Below, one piece after another: positions 7,477 to 15,731 of a DNA stretch of 64,000 nucleotides (position 1 is its first letter; each line of letters opens with the position of its first letter). Location of the stretch: the NCBI RefSeq assembly GCF_003545695.1, contig NZ_QUZZ01000008.1, forward strand, positions 1 through 64,000. The letters run 5' to 3'. A program made the position numbers and the translations under genes. Under the pieces are notes generated by a model. That model had not been told where the DNA came from, searched no databases, and saw only the letters and a program-made list of their open reading frames with translations. This DNA is from Taibaiella helva. GTDB taxonomy: Bacteria > Bacteroidota > Bacteroidia > Chitinophagales > Chitinophagaceae.

Positions 7477-8277
7477 TTATTTGATGATGATTTTTTGGGT
7501 TTCCCGGATGCTCTTTTCCCTTTCAAAGGTCATGTAGTATTGCCCCGGAGGGAGGTCGATATCAAAGGAGCACTGTTGCCTGCCCGCAGCCAGGAACTTA
7601 TTGTTCAGCAGACCGGACACTTTCCTTCCGGCGATATCGGTAAGGTATAAATCGTGCCTGCCTTGCTGAAGGACATTGAAGGTGACGCTGATCTGTCTGC
7701 CGGCAGGATTGGGGAACACGGCAAATGAAGAAGGCGCTTCTTCCAGGTAACTTTTGACAATCCTGGATTCCGATGCCAATGAACCTGTTGCTCGCCGGAT
7801 ATAGATTATTGTTGCAATGTCCCTGTTATCGCTATCCCTGTAGTGGAAATACCGGTTCCGGTAGTGATACCCGATCCCTGAAGCTGGCTCTTCCATATCG
7901 TACTCATCGTATATTTCTGTGCAGGTAAGGTGCTTGTAGCTGATCCCGTCAAGTTGGACGGCGATGTCAAAGTACTCCTGCTTGGAATACTGATGGGCGG
8001 CGAGTTCCGGTAAGTGGGCGATATCATCGAGGAACAGCCCGGCGGGAAAGTATTCCAGCCTTTCGATCGGCCGATAGCCGCTGTTATCGACAGGGGTCGA
8101 AAAGAGCTCAGGAGGCTGTTGATGGGGGCTGTTCTGAAGCAGGGACCTGAGCCGGTCCATCTCTGCCATAGTCGTGCTGATTTCCTTTGGCTCCCGGGAT
8201 ACACAGGCAACTTCAGGTTCCTGGGCATATACGGTAACAAAGGACATGGCTGCTACAGTAAGTAACGATTTTTTCAT
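7477..8277 (-). CDS. Secreted protein with T9SS type A sorting domain
   Basis: The 266-residue protein has an N-terminal signal peptide (MKKSLLTVAAMSFVTVYAQ). Its last ~80 residues form a typical type IX secretion sorting domain: FAVFPNPAGRQISVTFNV, then LTDIAGRKV, LAAGRQQCSFDIDLPPGQYYM and a basic end. The middle part has no recognisable catalytic motif. It should pass the outer membrane through T9SS and be attached to the cell surface or released. The gene precedes the secreted protein gene by 12 bp. Confidence 0.8.
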   Translation of the reverse strand: MKKSLLTVAAMSFVTVYAQEPEVACVSREPKEISTTMAEMDRLRSLLQNSPHQQPPELFSTPVDNSGYRPIERLEYFPAGLFLDDIAHLPELAAHQYSKQEYFDIAVQLDGISYKHLTCTEIYDEYDMEEPASGIGYHYRNRYFHYRDSDNRDIATIIYIRRATGSLASESRIVKSYLEEAPSSFAVFPNPAGRQISVTFNVLQQGRHDLYLTDIAGRKVSGLLNNKFLAAGRQQCSFDIDLPPGQYYMTFEREKSIRETQKIIIK

Positions 8278-8659
8278 GTGTTTGGAGTTAAGAAGATGAG
8301 GAGAATAAATACAGGCCCTGCTTTAGCCGCAGGCTAATCTTCCGGCCTTTGCTGAAATGATCTCTTGCTCAACAGGAGCTTTTGCCAAGATGTACGTTTT
8401 TCTTTTTCATGAATTCAGTATTTAGTGTGAGCAATGAAGAATAGCCGGCCTTTATCGCTGCTGTATAACGAAGGAAAACACTTTGCTGCAGATGGAAAAG
8501 CCATAATTCACATCCCTGCTATTCCCTGTCATAACTGAGTACTACCCTGACATAATTATGATAATGATCAAAACGAACAATCCACCCGAAGGTGGATTGT
8601 TCCTGCGCTGATGGGGCCGGCCGCCGGTACCGGCTCCTGCCAGTCCTGCCTTACGGGTG
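8278..8659. other. Intergenic region
   Basis: Apart from the hairpin at 8575-8602 and the presumed promoter of the minus-strand T9SS gene, nothing is recognised here. Confidence 0.5.
8575..8602 (-). terminator. Hairpin terminator of the SRPBCC gene
   Basis: Perfect 12-bp arms (GAACAATCCACC and GGTGGATTGTTC). Read on the minus strand the loop is TTCG closed by C-G, the very stable UUCG tetraloop, and the stem is followed by GTTTTGATC. It lies 57 bp behind the SRPBCC stop. Confidence 0.7.
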
Positions 8660-9106
8660 TTATCCGAGAGTAAGCTCAGGACGTACGTCGGTAGCCAGCA
8701 AGGTATGCAGGCCCTGCCGGAGGATCTTATCCCAGGTAGTTGAGCAGCTGTCGAAGCATTCGATCCGGGGCGTCAAACCCTCATGGGTAAACCGGAGCAG
8801 GGTTTTTCCATCCTGTTCGGAAAGCTCGAAAATAATCCTTGTCCCTGTCCATTCGTCGATATCCCGGACATAGCGGATCTGGCTTTCGGTGACCAGCCAT
8901 ACTACACGTTCATACGGGACCATCTCGGCTACTTTCTGCGTGGACAGGTGAACGTCCTCGTACCGGTAGGCAAATTCGTCGCCGGGCTTCCCGGAGCTCC
9001 CGGTAATAGTGCCCGGCCACCAGTCGGCGGGGCGGTTGATCGCTTCAAATACCTGTGCGGGCGCCTGGTCGACGAGGATCGTTGTGCTGAAATGTTTGTT
9101 CTCCAT
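8660..9106 (-). CDS. SRPBCC / AHSA1-type domain protein
   Basis: The 148-residue protein has the START-like fold pattern: an N-terminal strand FSTTILVDQAPAQVFEAINRPADWWPG, a middle WTGTRIIFELSEQDGKTLLRFTHEGL, and a long C-terminal helix starting at TWDKILRQGL. This is the pattern of AHSA1/SRPBCC ligand-binding proteins, small cytosolic proteins that bind hydrophobic ligands. Substrate is unknown. The gene stands alone between two terminators. Confidence 0.85.
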   Translation of the reverse strand: MENKHFSTTILVDQAPAQVFEAINRPADWWPGTITGSSGKPGDEFAYRYEDVHLSTQKVAEMVPYERVVWLVTESQIRYVRDIDEWTGTRIIFELSEQDGKTLLRFTHEGLTPRIECFDSCSTTWDKILRQGLHTLLATDVRPELTLG

Positions 9107-9288
9107 TTTGCTTAGGTTTTATCGTACAAAGCTAGCCAGCCCCGCTATCCCTGCGGGAGGGCAAACCGGACTTCATGGCGGGGCGCATTGGACAAAATGA
9201 AACAGAGCGGGGAATAACCGTAACCTATTTGAGACGGCCTGCCGATTATTAATACATAATTAAATTGGGTATTGTGGTATTTACTGTT

Positions 9289-9334
9289 AAAACAGAGAAG
9301 CCTCCTGCGGAGGTGCAGGAGGCTTCTCTGTTTT
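9289..9334. terminator. Strong bidirectional terminator
   Basis: A perfect 20-bp stem (AAAACAGAGAAGCCTCCTGC at 9289-9308 pairing with 9315-9334) with a 6-nt loop and terminal A/T runs on both strands. It lies 15 bp behind the stop of the M43 protease gene. Confidence 0.88.
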
Positions 9335-9348
9335 ATATGGCGATCTGC

Positions 9349-10740
9349 TTAGCGCCTGATCACGATCTGCCGGTTGTAAGAGCGGCCGCCGCCAATCACC
9401 TGCAGGTAGTAGTTGCCGTTGGCCAGGCGGCTGATGTCCACTCTGCGTATACCTGAACCGGCCTTATCATCGGCCAGCACAGTGGCGCCCAGTGTATTGA
9501 TGATACGGAGCCGGTCGAATTTACCGTCGAAGCCGATATCGATATATTGTGCAGCAGGCTGGGGATATACCTTCAGCGCTTTATCCTGCGACAGCACTTC
9601 CGCAACGCTTACGGGCGCCGGTGTGTCCAGGAACAATGAGTCGCGCTGGTTGCCGCAGATGCTGCGCATATGGGCCACCTGCTTCAACGTGAACATGCTC
9701 TGGAAATTATCTTTGGAATAGTCCATGTAGTTCTCCCACAGGTCGGGCTGGTCATTGGCTGTACCGGCGCCGCAGGTGTTCAGGGTGGGAGAAGGCGGGT
9801 TGGCCTGCATGTCGGTCATGGTGGCCTGTGCCGGAGTATCGTCGATACCGTCATCACCTTGCGGCGTGCATTCCTGTCCGGCATCCGGGTCGCCCCAGAT
9901 GTGCCGCAGGCCCAGGTAGTGACCCACTTCATGTACGGCAGTACGACCCTGGTTACCCATCCCGAAAGAGGATAGCTCACTGATATAGGGATTATTGTTG
10001 CCAACCGCATGGTACTGGAGGATCACGCCATCTACCATCTGGGCCAGGCCGCCGGCCTCGCCCGCCGGCCAGTTGGGTGGCAGCGGGTTTACCGGCGGGC
10101 GGGCAATGCCCATAATTGCCGGCAGCACCTGCCCGTTGAATTCAATGCGCATATCGGCGATCCAGATGTTGAGGTAGCGGCTCGTATTCCAGGCATCGGC
10201 GCCGCCGGCAGCAGTTTTCTTGATCCGTTCGATGCTGCTGATATCACCCATAGCGACAGCTACATCGCCGAAGTACTGGATGGTGGTTGGCGTACGGGTA
10301 ATGCCTGTGGTCGGATTGCCGTTGGGATCTTTGGTAGCCAGGTGGAACTGGATCTCTGCATCGGCGCTGAGGGGTTTAAAGATCGCGCGCAGGTTGCCGG
10401 TGTCGGCATGGCTCTTGCGGTAAGCCTGGTTCAGCACTTTGATCTGGTTCCGGATCACCGAGTCGGGCAGGTTCCCTTTCTGTGTCGCGCCGTTCTGGTA
10501 ATACACCACATGTACGACCACCGGTATATCGTATACCGTACCCGTAGGCCTGGCCTGGGCATCGGGATTGTTCAGCTGCGCCTGGATACGGGCATCATAC
10601 TGTTCGCGGAAGCCGGGTGCAGCTTGCTCCATTTGTTTCCATACCAGCTCGAAGCCGCAGCGCGGGATCTTGGGAAGGGATGTTTGTGCCTGGGTTGCAA
10701 AAGGAAGGCAGGCAAATACGAGTGGAAACCATTTTTTCAT
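9349..10740 (-). CDS. Zinc metalloprotease, M43 (pappalysin/cytophagalysin) family, T9SS-exported
   Basis: The start is taken at the ATG giving MKKWFPLVFACLPFATQAQ, a clear signal peptide; an ATG three codons earlier is possible. The zinc-binding motif HEVGHYLGLRH is at residues 270-280, with the following GDPDAGQECTPQGDDGIDDTP calcium/disulfide region and ENYMDYSKD Met-turn typical of M43B proteases. The last ~75 residues (LKVYPQPAAQYIDIGF to RQIVIRR) are a T9SS type A sorting domain. The enzyme should be a secreted gelatinase-like endopeptidase. It is monocistronic, between a terminator and a divergent AraC gene. Confidence 0.93.
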   Translation of the reverse strand: MKKWFPLVFACLPFATQAQTSLPKIPRCGFELVWKQMEQAAPGFREQYDARIQAQLNNPDAQARPTGTVYDIPVVVHVVYYQNGATQKGNLPDSVIRNQIKVLNQAYRKSHADTGNLRAIFKPLSADAEIQFHLATKDPNGNPTTGITRTPTTIQYFGDVAVAMGDISSIERIKKTAAGGADAWNTSRYLNIWIADMRIEFNGQVLPAIMGIARPPVNPLPPNWPAGEAGGLAQMVDGVILQYHAVGNNNPYISELSSFGMGNQGRTAVHEVGHYLGLRHIWGDPDAGQECTPQGDDGIDDTPAQATMTDMQANPPSPTLNTCGAGTANDQPDLWENYMDYSKDNFQSMFTLKQVAHMRSICGNQRDSLFLDTPAPVSVAEVLSQDKALKVYPQPAAQYIDIGFDGKFDRLRIINTLGATVLADDKAGSGIRRVDISRLANGNYYLQVIGGGRSYNRQIVIRR

Positions 10741-10989
10741 AAATAACATTGCATTTTAAACGTGAGGACGATCTTTTCTATTATTAGCCGATCTGGTTCA
10801 GGACACCCGGCGGATGCAGTGATAGCTTCCGGGTGTTGAAGCAAATGTCTCTATCCTATGTTCTTTTTGTGGTTAAAAACAGTGAAATAACGTTAATTAA
10901 TGTGAAGGCATTGCTTTGGCCGGGAAACCGGAAGCTGTGCGTACCGGCCGAATCGCCTTACCTTTGCTGCAACCAATCAGCCGGCCGGT
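10741..10989. other. Divergent promoter region of protease and AraC genes
   Basis: The 249-bp gap holds a hairpin at about 10799-10837 (ACACCCGG / CCGGGTGT) and, near its right end, a TACCTTTG box. No gene is seen. Confidence 0.45.
10959..10966 (+). promoter_or_regulatory. Bacteroidota-type -7 box (TACCTTTG) before the AraC gene
   Basis: The box matches the TAnnTTTG -7 consensus and lies 23 bp upstream of the AraC ATG. No clear TTTG/TTG -33 partner at the usual spacing was found, so confidence is moderate. Confidence 0.45.
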
Positions 10990-11808
10990 ATGAATTACCA
11001 GCAGATGCTTCCTCCCGATGCGCTCAGGGACTATGTCCGTTACTACTGGGTACTGGAATACACCGGTACCGACGGACTGCCGCATAGCTTTTCTCCGCTG
11101 GCCGACGGCTGCCCGGGTCTTATTTACCAGCAATCCGATGCCAATGTATTCTTCGACCGGGAAGGAAAGACGCTGCCGCCGGTGTTCCTGTATGGGCAAA
11201 CCGTACGGCCGGCGGCAATCTGTATGATGGGACGTTTCCGTATGATCGGCGCCTGCCTGTCGCCTGATGCGCTGCGATCTGTTTTCGGGCTGAATGCCGC
11301 CGAGCTGACCGATACCTGCACGGACCTGGATGCCATCGCTGCCCGGCGCGGCATACGGCTGTCCGAGCGGCTGCTCTATTCGCTTAATATACCGGCGCAG
11401 CTGGGTGTATTATCGGCTTACCTGGAAGAAGAGATCCGGAAAAATAAAAAGCAGGCCGATGCGCTGACGCAGGAAGCGCTCCGGCTTATTCTGCAGTCCG
11501 GCGGCGCCATCAGTCTTAAAGAGCTGCAGCGTCAGGCCAATCTTTCCGAACGCAGCTTCGAGCGTAAATTCAACCAATACGTCGGCATCAGCCCCAAGCT
11601 CTTTGCCAAAGTATGCCGCTTCCAGTCCTCGCTCAGCCAGCTCAAAAGTAACCGCTACGATAAGCTTTCCGACATTGCCTACGATAACGGCTATGCCGAC
11701 CAGTCGCATTTCATCCGCACCTTTAAAGAGTTTGCCGGCTATGCGCCTTATGAATTCCAGAGGCAGTCCTATGGTATGGCTGAAAACTTCCCTTTGCTGA
11801 GAAATTAA
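10990..11808 (+). CDS. AraC-family transcriptional regulator
   Basis: The 272-residue protein has a DUF6597-type N-terminal sensing domain (LRDYVRYYWVLEYTG at about 12-26, typical opening) and a C-terminal AraC DNA-binding domain (about 165-260) with two helix-turn-helix units: ISLKELQRQANLSERSFERKF and KLSDIAYDNGYADQSHFIRTF. The second unit has the canonical GYADQSHFIRTFK signature. It probably controls the small cytochrome and DUF1772 genes that follow on the same strand, or is autoregulated; effector unknown. Confidence 0.9.
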   Translation: MNYQQMLPPDALRDYVRYYWVLEYTGTDGLPHSFSPLADGCPGLIYQQSDANVFFDREGKTLPPVFLYGQTVRPAAICMMGRFRMIGACLSPDALRSVFGLNAAELTDTCTDLDAIAARRGIRLSERLLYSLNIPAQLGVLSAYLEEEIRKNKKQADALTQEALRLILQSGGAISLKELQRQANLSERSFERKFNQYVGISPKLFAKVCRFQSSLSQLKSNRYDKLSDIAYDNGYADQSHFIRTFKEFAGYAPYEFQRQSYGMAENFPLLRN

Positions 11809-11874
11809 TCCCCTGTCGGTTTTATTCTATTTACCGGCTGCCGCTTGCCGCAATTTTGTCAAAAAAAGCAAGCT

Positions 11875-12219
11875 ATGAAACAGATCTGCAGTGTACTGGC
11901 CGCATTCCTCCTTTTTGCCTGCTGCGCTTTCGCACCGCAGCCCCGCGACCGGAAAGGCGTAGCCGCAACCACAACGGAAGATGGCGCCGTCAGGCAGAAA
12001 GCCCTGAACATCCTGGAAGCCAGGTGCAATTTTTGCCATGCTACCCAGAATCCTTCCAAAGTGTTTACCAAGGACAATATGAACGATCATGCCCGCAATA
12101 TTTACAAGCAGGTATTCGTATGGCGCAGGATGCCCAAAAATAAAGCCGTAACATTGAGCGCTGAAGAAGAGCAGGCGCTCAAACGCTGGTTGAGCGCGCA
12201 TACCGAGGTTAAAAACTGA
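11875..12219 (+). CDS. Small c-type cytochrome-like (heme-binding) lipoprotein
   Basis: I chose the ATG at 11875 because it gives a signal sequence, MKQICSVLAAFLLFACC, with a possible lipobox cysteine at 16. The single heme motif CNFCH is at residues 51-55, and RRMPKNKAVTLSAEEEQALKRWL fits the axial Met region and C-terminal helix of cytochrome c domains. At 114 residues it is a one-heme periplasmic protein. It sits 66 bp behind the AraC gene. Confidence 0.8.
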   Translation: MKQICSVLAAFLLFACCAFAPQPRDRKGVAATTTEDGAVRQKALNILEARCNFCHATQNPSKVFTKDNMNDHARNIYKQVFVWRRMPKNKAVTLSAEEEQALKRWLSAHTEVKN

Positions 12220-12281
12220 CCGGGACCAAAAAATAGCGACCACTTCATCCACTCCATTCTTCGCAATAAAAAATAAAGACC

Positions 12282-12797
12282 ATGTTCACTTTTCCCCGAT
12301 TACTATTGTTGCTGGCCGCGCTCACGACAGCGCTGATGGCCGGCCTGTTTTACTCCTGGTCCATATCGGTAACACCCGGTATCGGTAAACTACAGGATGC
12401 CGCATACCTCAGGGCCTTCCAGGAAATGAACCGGGCCATTCTCAATCCCGTCTTCCTGTGCTGCTTTATGGGCGCGGGTTTGCTGTTGCCTGCCGTTACG
12501 ATCGCTCATTATGCCGGCCCTGTAAAAACGCAGTTCTGGCTGCTGCTGGCCGCTACGCTTTGCTACCTTATCGGTGTGCTGGTTGTGACTATGGCCGGCA
12601 ATGTACCGATGAACAACAGCCTCGATGTATTTTCCATCGAAACGGCCTCTGCCACTGCGCTGGCCGAAAAGCGTGCAGGCTTTGAGCACGCCTGGAACCG
12701 GCTCAACAATATCCGCACTTTGTTCGCTACCTTATCCGTGCTGCTGGTGATCCTGGCCTGTATGTGGTCCGACGGGCGCACGGCGGCCGGGAAATAA
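12282..12797 (+). CDS. DUF1772 (anthrone-oxygenase-like) membrane protein
   Basis: The 171-residue protein has four membrane segments (about 6-28, 55-75, 86-105 and 145-163). The conserved features of DUF1772 are present: a first-helix GLFYSWSISVTPGIGKL, an internal FQEMNRAILNP, and NVPMNN followed by the W-N pair in HAWNRLNNIRT. Some relatives act as anthrone oxygenases, but the role in bacteria is mostly unknown. It follows the cytochrome gene by 62 bp. Confidence 0.85.
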   Translation: MFTFPRLLLLLAALTTALMAGLFYSWSISVTPGIGKLQDAAYLRAFQEMNRAILNPVFLCCFMGAGLLLPAVTIAHYAGPVKTQFWLLLAATLCYLIGVLVVTMAGNVPMNNSLDVFSIETASATALAEKRAGFEHAWNRLNNIRTLFATLSVLLVILACMWSDGRTAAGK

Positions 12798-12883
12798 CAA
12801 GTAATTATATGTTAAACGGTGCAGCGCCTGGTGATTGCCGGTACCTTTATGCTCCTGTTTTTCTAACCAAAACTGAGCTTTTT

Positions 12884-13072
12884 ATGAAAAAGGAAAGAAT
12901 GGCTTTGCCGAAGTTATCCTTGAAGAAAGTAAGGATCGCCCCTATGGAGCACCAGGAATTGAACCGCGTGCTGGGCGGGGTAACGGGCAACTGCCCGCCA
13001 CCATCTGCGGTAAGGACGATCATCGGTTGTATGCATCCCACCACTACGGTGCAGCATACTTTTGATTGCTGA
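12884..13072 (+). CDS. Class I lanthipeptide-type precursor peptide
   Basis: The ATG at 12884 gives a 62-residue peptide with leader motif PKLSLKKVRI (9-18), acidic/helical part MEHQELNRVL and Gly-Gly at 31-32. The 30-residue core has 3 cysteines (37, 49 and the last residue 62) and 7 Ser/Thr, including a TTT run at 53-55. This is the pattern of a lanthipeptide with up to three thioether rings. The LanC cyclase gene lies directly downstream in convergent orientation, 86 bp away across a terminator. No LanB dehydratase or transporter is in the window. Confidence 0.75.
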   Translation: MKKERMALPKLSLKKVRIAPMEHQELNRVLGGVTGNCPPPSAVRTIIGCMHPTTTVQHTFDC

Positions 13073-13086
13073 TAAGGAGTAATCCT

Positions 13087-13134
13087 GAAACGACGAGAAG
13101 TCAAGTTTCCAAAACTTTGACTTCTCGTCGTTTC
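13087..13134. terminator. Long hairpin terminator between precursor and lanC-like gene
   Basis: GAAACGACGAGAAGTCAAG pairs with CTTGACTTCTCGTCGTTTC-type sequence on the other side (one bulge) around a short loop. The core AGAAGTCAAGTTT is shared with the 44-bp palindrome at 40885-40928. It can end transcripts from both convergent genes. Confidence 0.8.
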
Positions 13135-13158
13135 ATATAGTTAAGCTGCTTTTGCCGG

Positions 13159-14376
13159 TCAGGAGATCAGCAGGAACTCATCCCAGGGCAGCGGCTGGCT
13201 TACCGAACGGGAGATGAGGGCCAGGCCGGTGCCGGCGCTGCCGTCCAGCAGGTCCCAGCGGTATTGCCATTGCTCGTCTTTGCCCTGCCATACACGAATA
13301 CCATGCTCACCCTTCTGTTCCGAGAACCGGACCAGGTCGTCTGTCAGGTTGTACCAGTCTTCCGAACATTGGTAAAAGAGCTTGTCATTGGTGGCATGCC
13401 AGAAGCGGCGGTACATCGCAGCATTGCCAGCTGTCCCGTGGCAGAGGCAGGTATCGACCACAGCACCGCTTTCCAGCGTATTCCGTTTGGTACTGTAGCG
13501 CAGGATATCCAGGGCCCTTGTGATCCATTTTTCTTCTTTGAACAGCTGACCGCATTCCCACAGGGCGATCGCTACATTCACATCGCCGTAGCACCAGGAA
13601 ATGCGGCTGGGGGCCGGCGGCTTTCCGTCTATATTGAGGCTGCTCGGGTACAGTGCAATCGGCGTTTCCAGGTCGGGCTTGCCTTCATGATTCAGCACAA
13701 ATTCCATAGTCTCGTAGATCAGCCGTTTGCACTGTTCCTGCGCCACTCCCGCCTTATAGATCCTGGCCAGGATAATCTGCAGCGAGCAGGTGCCATGGGC
13801 CAGGCTGAACGCATCGGTGCCGATCTCGGAAGGCGGATCGGTATGGTAGTAGAACATAGGAACACTGCGGCCTTTGGGCGTCATTACGCTGAAGGCTTCC
13901 AGCGAAGACACGAAATGCGCCAGGTGCTCGCGTACATCCTGCCTGCCGGCAAAAGAGACGAGCAGGTTGCAGATGCCCGCGCTGCCGTGCAGGAAGTCGA
14001 AATTCCTGGAAGCAAGGTGATAATTGCTTTCGGCTATAGCTGCCGTTATGAAGTCGGAAGCTAGGTCTTCTATATCCAGGTCGATGAACTCGTGTTTGTT
14101 GAGATGATGCAGCAGCCAGAAAGGGCCCGAAAGGCCGTTGCAATAGGTAAAGTTGCTGTATTGTGTGATCTCAAGCTTATTGTACAGCTCTTCCAGCAAA
14201 GGGACCGCATGGTCGAGGCTGTCGTCGATATACTGCTCATAGTAGAACATATAGAATAGAGCGCCCCAGGCGCCTTTGAACAGGTTGTCGGCGGGGAAAG
14301 CCTGGCCTTCCCGGCTTTTGCTCATGGTGAGGATATCGTTGTAGATCAGGGTGTGTTTTTCGGCTGTAGAGATCAT
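13159..14376 (-). CDS. LanC-like lanthionine synthetase (cyclase)
   Basis: The 405-residue protein has the LanC barrel signatures in order: FDFLHGSAG (about 127-134), catalytic-type LAHG with His194, RISWCYGD with Arg258, Cys262 and Tyr263, and CLCHGTAGN with Cys312 and His313. Cys262, Cys312 and His313 correspond to the zinc ligands of NisC, and His194 and Arg258 to its catalytic residues, so the enzyme should be active. LanC adds cysteine thiols to dehydrated Ser/Thr of a precursor. The facing 62-residue peptide is the obvious substrate. No LanB is in reach; class I rings need a dehydratase from elsewhere, or this acts in another chemistry. Confidence 0.9.
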   Translation of the reverse strand: MISTAEKHTLIYNDILTMSKSREGQAFPADNLFKGAWGALFYMFYYEQYIDDSLDHAVPLLEELYNKLEITQYSNFTYCNGLSGPFWLLHHLNKHEFIDLDIEDLASDFITAAIAESNYHLASRNFDFLHGSAGICNLLVSFAGRQDVREHLAHFVSSLEAFSVMTPKGRSVPMFYYHTDPPSEIGTDAFSLAHGTCSLQIILARIYKAGVAQEQCKRLIYETMEFVLNHEGKPDLETPIALYPSSLNIDGKPPAPSRISWCYGDVNVAIALWECGQLFKEEKWITRALDILRYSTKRNTLESGAVVDTCLCHGTAGNAAMYRRFWHATNDKLFYQCSEDWYNLTDDLVRFSEQKGEHGIRVWQGKDEQWQYRWDLLDGSAGTGLALISRSVSQPLPWDEFLLIS

Positions 14377-14528
14377 TATCTTTTTTTATGGGAAGTTACG
14401 GTAATAAACAATTCAGGCAAAGCGGCCAATGGAATGCCGCCGGCAACAAAGATGCAGCGCTTCACTGCAAATCTTTTTCAGTGAAGGGAAGCCGGATACA
14501 AAAAAACAGATAGGGGCGAAGCACCGGA

Positions 14529-14852
14529 TCATGAAGCGGGTAAAGGCAGGTAACGTTGCAGCGGCGCCCGCCCGGACCTACCGCCTTTGATCTCCATCAG
14601 CTTCTGGCTGCCTACGATAATACTGAAATTGATCTTAACTTCTTTAGTGTAGTAATAGCACTTCCGTTCATGGTCGTATTCGATGGGGAAGCCATAAGCG
14701 CGCATTTCTTCGATACGGTCATACATAGCACGTTCACAACAACCCAGCTTTTTGGCCAGCTGTACAGGGGTGCCGGTGCTCTTTGTCCTGATCAGGCTGT
14801 TGATCCTGTCCAGGAGGGTTACTTTCTCAAATAACTTTTTCATGTCGGGCAT
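14529..14852 (-). CDS. Small HTH protein with C-terminal Gly-Gly tail
   Basis: The 107-residue protein (or 104 from MKKLFEK, 14843) has a winged-helix-like HTH (LLDRINSLIRTKSTGTPVQL through LGCCERAMYDRIEEMRAYGFPIEYD, about 13-60) followed by a beta-wing CYYYTKEVKINFSI. It ends with LMEIKGGRSGRAPLQRYLPLPAS, where Gly-Gly at 90-91 looks like the processing site of a Gly-Gly leader. Similar small HTH proteins are common next to Bacteroidota lanthipeptide genes. It lies upstream of the LanC gene on the same strand (152-bp gap), so a regulator of the peptide locus is the likely role. Confidence 0.7.
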   Translation of the reverse strand: MPDMKKLFEKVTLLDRINSLIRTKSTGTPVQLAKKLGCCERAMYDRIEEMRAYGFPIEYDHERKCYYYTKEVKINFSIIVGSQKLMEIKGGRSGRAPLQRYLPLPAS

Positions 14853-15192
14853 CTTTAAGATAGCAGCGCGTGTTTGGACGGACGCCGTATCTGTGATACA
14901 ATGGTGTTTGGATGGTTGATAACTGTCAACCCGAAAATAAGCAAAATATCCCTATCCCGAACACCTGTACTTACAGGTAAAAGCCTGGCCTGTCGACATG
15001 AATAAAAGCGAATTTTTATATAACTGATACAGAGCGGGATATTGAGACCGCATTGCCGGCCTGGAGCTAAAAAGGGGGAAATATCCCCGTACTTACCTGT
15101 AAAACGAGTAATTTTCGCTCTTTCTTAAAAAATAAATCGCGCTTTCCAACCCTGGAGCGCGTTTGTTACTCTATACCCGTAAAGACCAGATT
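14853..15192. other. Divergent control region with paired operator-like repeats
   Basis: No gene is seen. Two related blocks, near 14943-14980 and 15079-15107, share AAATATCCC followed by GTACTTAC(A/C)(G/T)GTAA. The first contains a near-perfect inverted repeat, ACCTGTA-CT-TACAGGT (14963-14978). The region separates the HTH gene from the ECF sigma gene and could bind a regulator controlling either. Confidence 0.45.
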
Positions 15193-15729
15193 GTGATCAG
15201 CGAAAAACTACTATCCGATTGCAGGGCCATGCAGCGGAATGCCCAACGACAGCTGTACGAATATATGGCGCCCCGGTTGTACCCCGTGTGCCGGCGGTAC
15301 TTGTCACAGCAAGGCGAAATCGAAGAAGCCATGGCCGATGCTTTTTATACCATACTTACCAAGCTCGACCAGCTGCGTGAAACAGCGGCCTTTGAAGCTT
15401 GGGCCCGGCGTATTGTCGTCAACTTCTGCCTCGCGGTACTGCGCCGCAGAGGACAACTGCAGGTATCGCTCGACGATCTGAAGCAGGAGCCTGTCCAGGC
15501 CGGTGCATGGCCCACCCACCTGGAAGAGGATGATATCCTGCGCCTGCTGAAGTACCTGCCCGAAGGCTGCCGTACCGTTTTCAATTTGTTTGCCATTGAA
15601 GGGTACAGTCATAAAGAGATCGCAGCGATGTTGCAGATATCGGAAGGTACTTCCAAGTCGCAGCTCAGCTTCTCGAGGAGCAAGCTGAAAGAATTAGTAC
15701 AACAATTTTATTATCAAAAAGAGAACTAA
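15193..15729 (+). CDS. ECF-type RNA polymerase sigma factor
   Basis: The GTG at 15193 is preferred because it gives VISEKLLSDCRAMQRNAQRQLYEYM, aligned to the usual N-terminus of this sigma group; a TTG at 15163 would add 10 residues. Sigma region 2 is at about 20-85 (AFEAWARRIVVNFCL) and region 4 at about 120-170 (LPEGCRTVFNLFAIEGYSHKEIAAMLQISEGTSKSQLSFSR). The next gene starts 2 bp later and carries a cytoplasmic N-terminus and one membrane helix, as an anti-sigma factor would. Confidence 0.9.
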   Translation: MISEKLLSDCRAMQRNAQRQLYEYMAPRLYPVCRRYLSQQGEIEEAMADAFYTILTKLDQLRETAAFEAWARRIVVNFCLAVLRRRGQLQVSLDDLKQEPVQAGAWPTHLEEDDILRLLKYLPEGCRTVFNLFAIEGYSHKEIAAMLQISEGTSKSQLSFSRSKLKELVQQFYYQKEN

Positions 15730-15731
15730 CA

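Noticed and set aside
15163-15192. TTG start for the sigma factor
   Set aside because: It would add 10 residues outside the sigma fold; the GTG at 15193 aligns to the usual N-terminus of this group.
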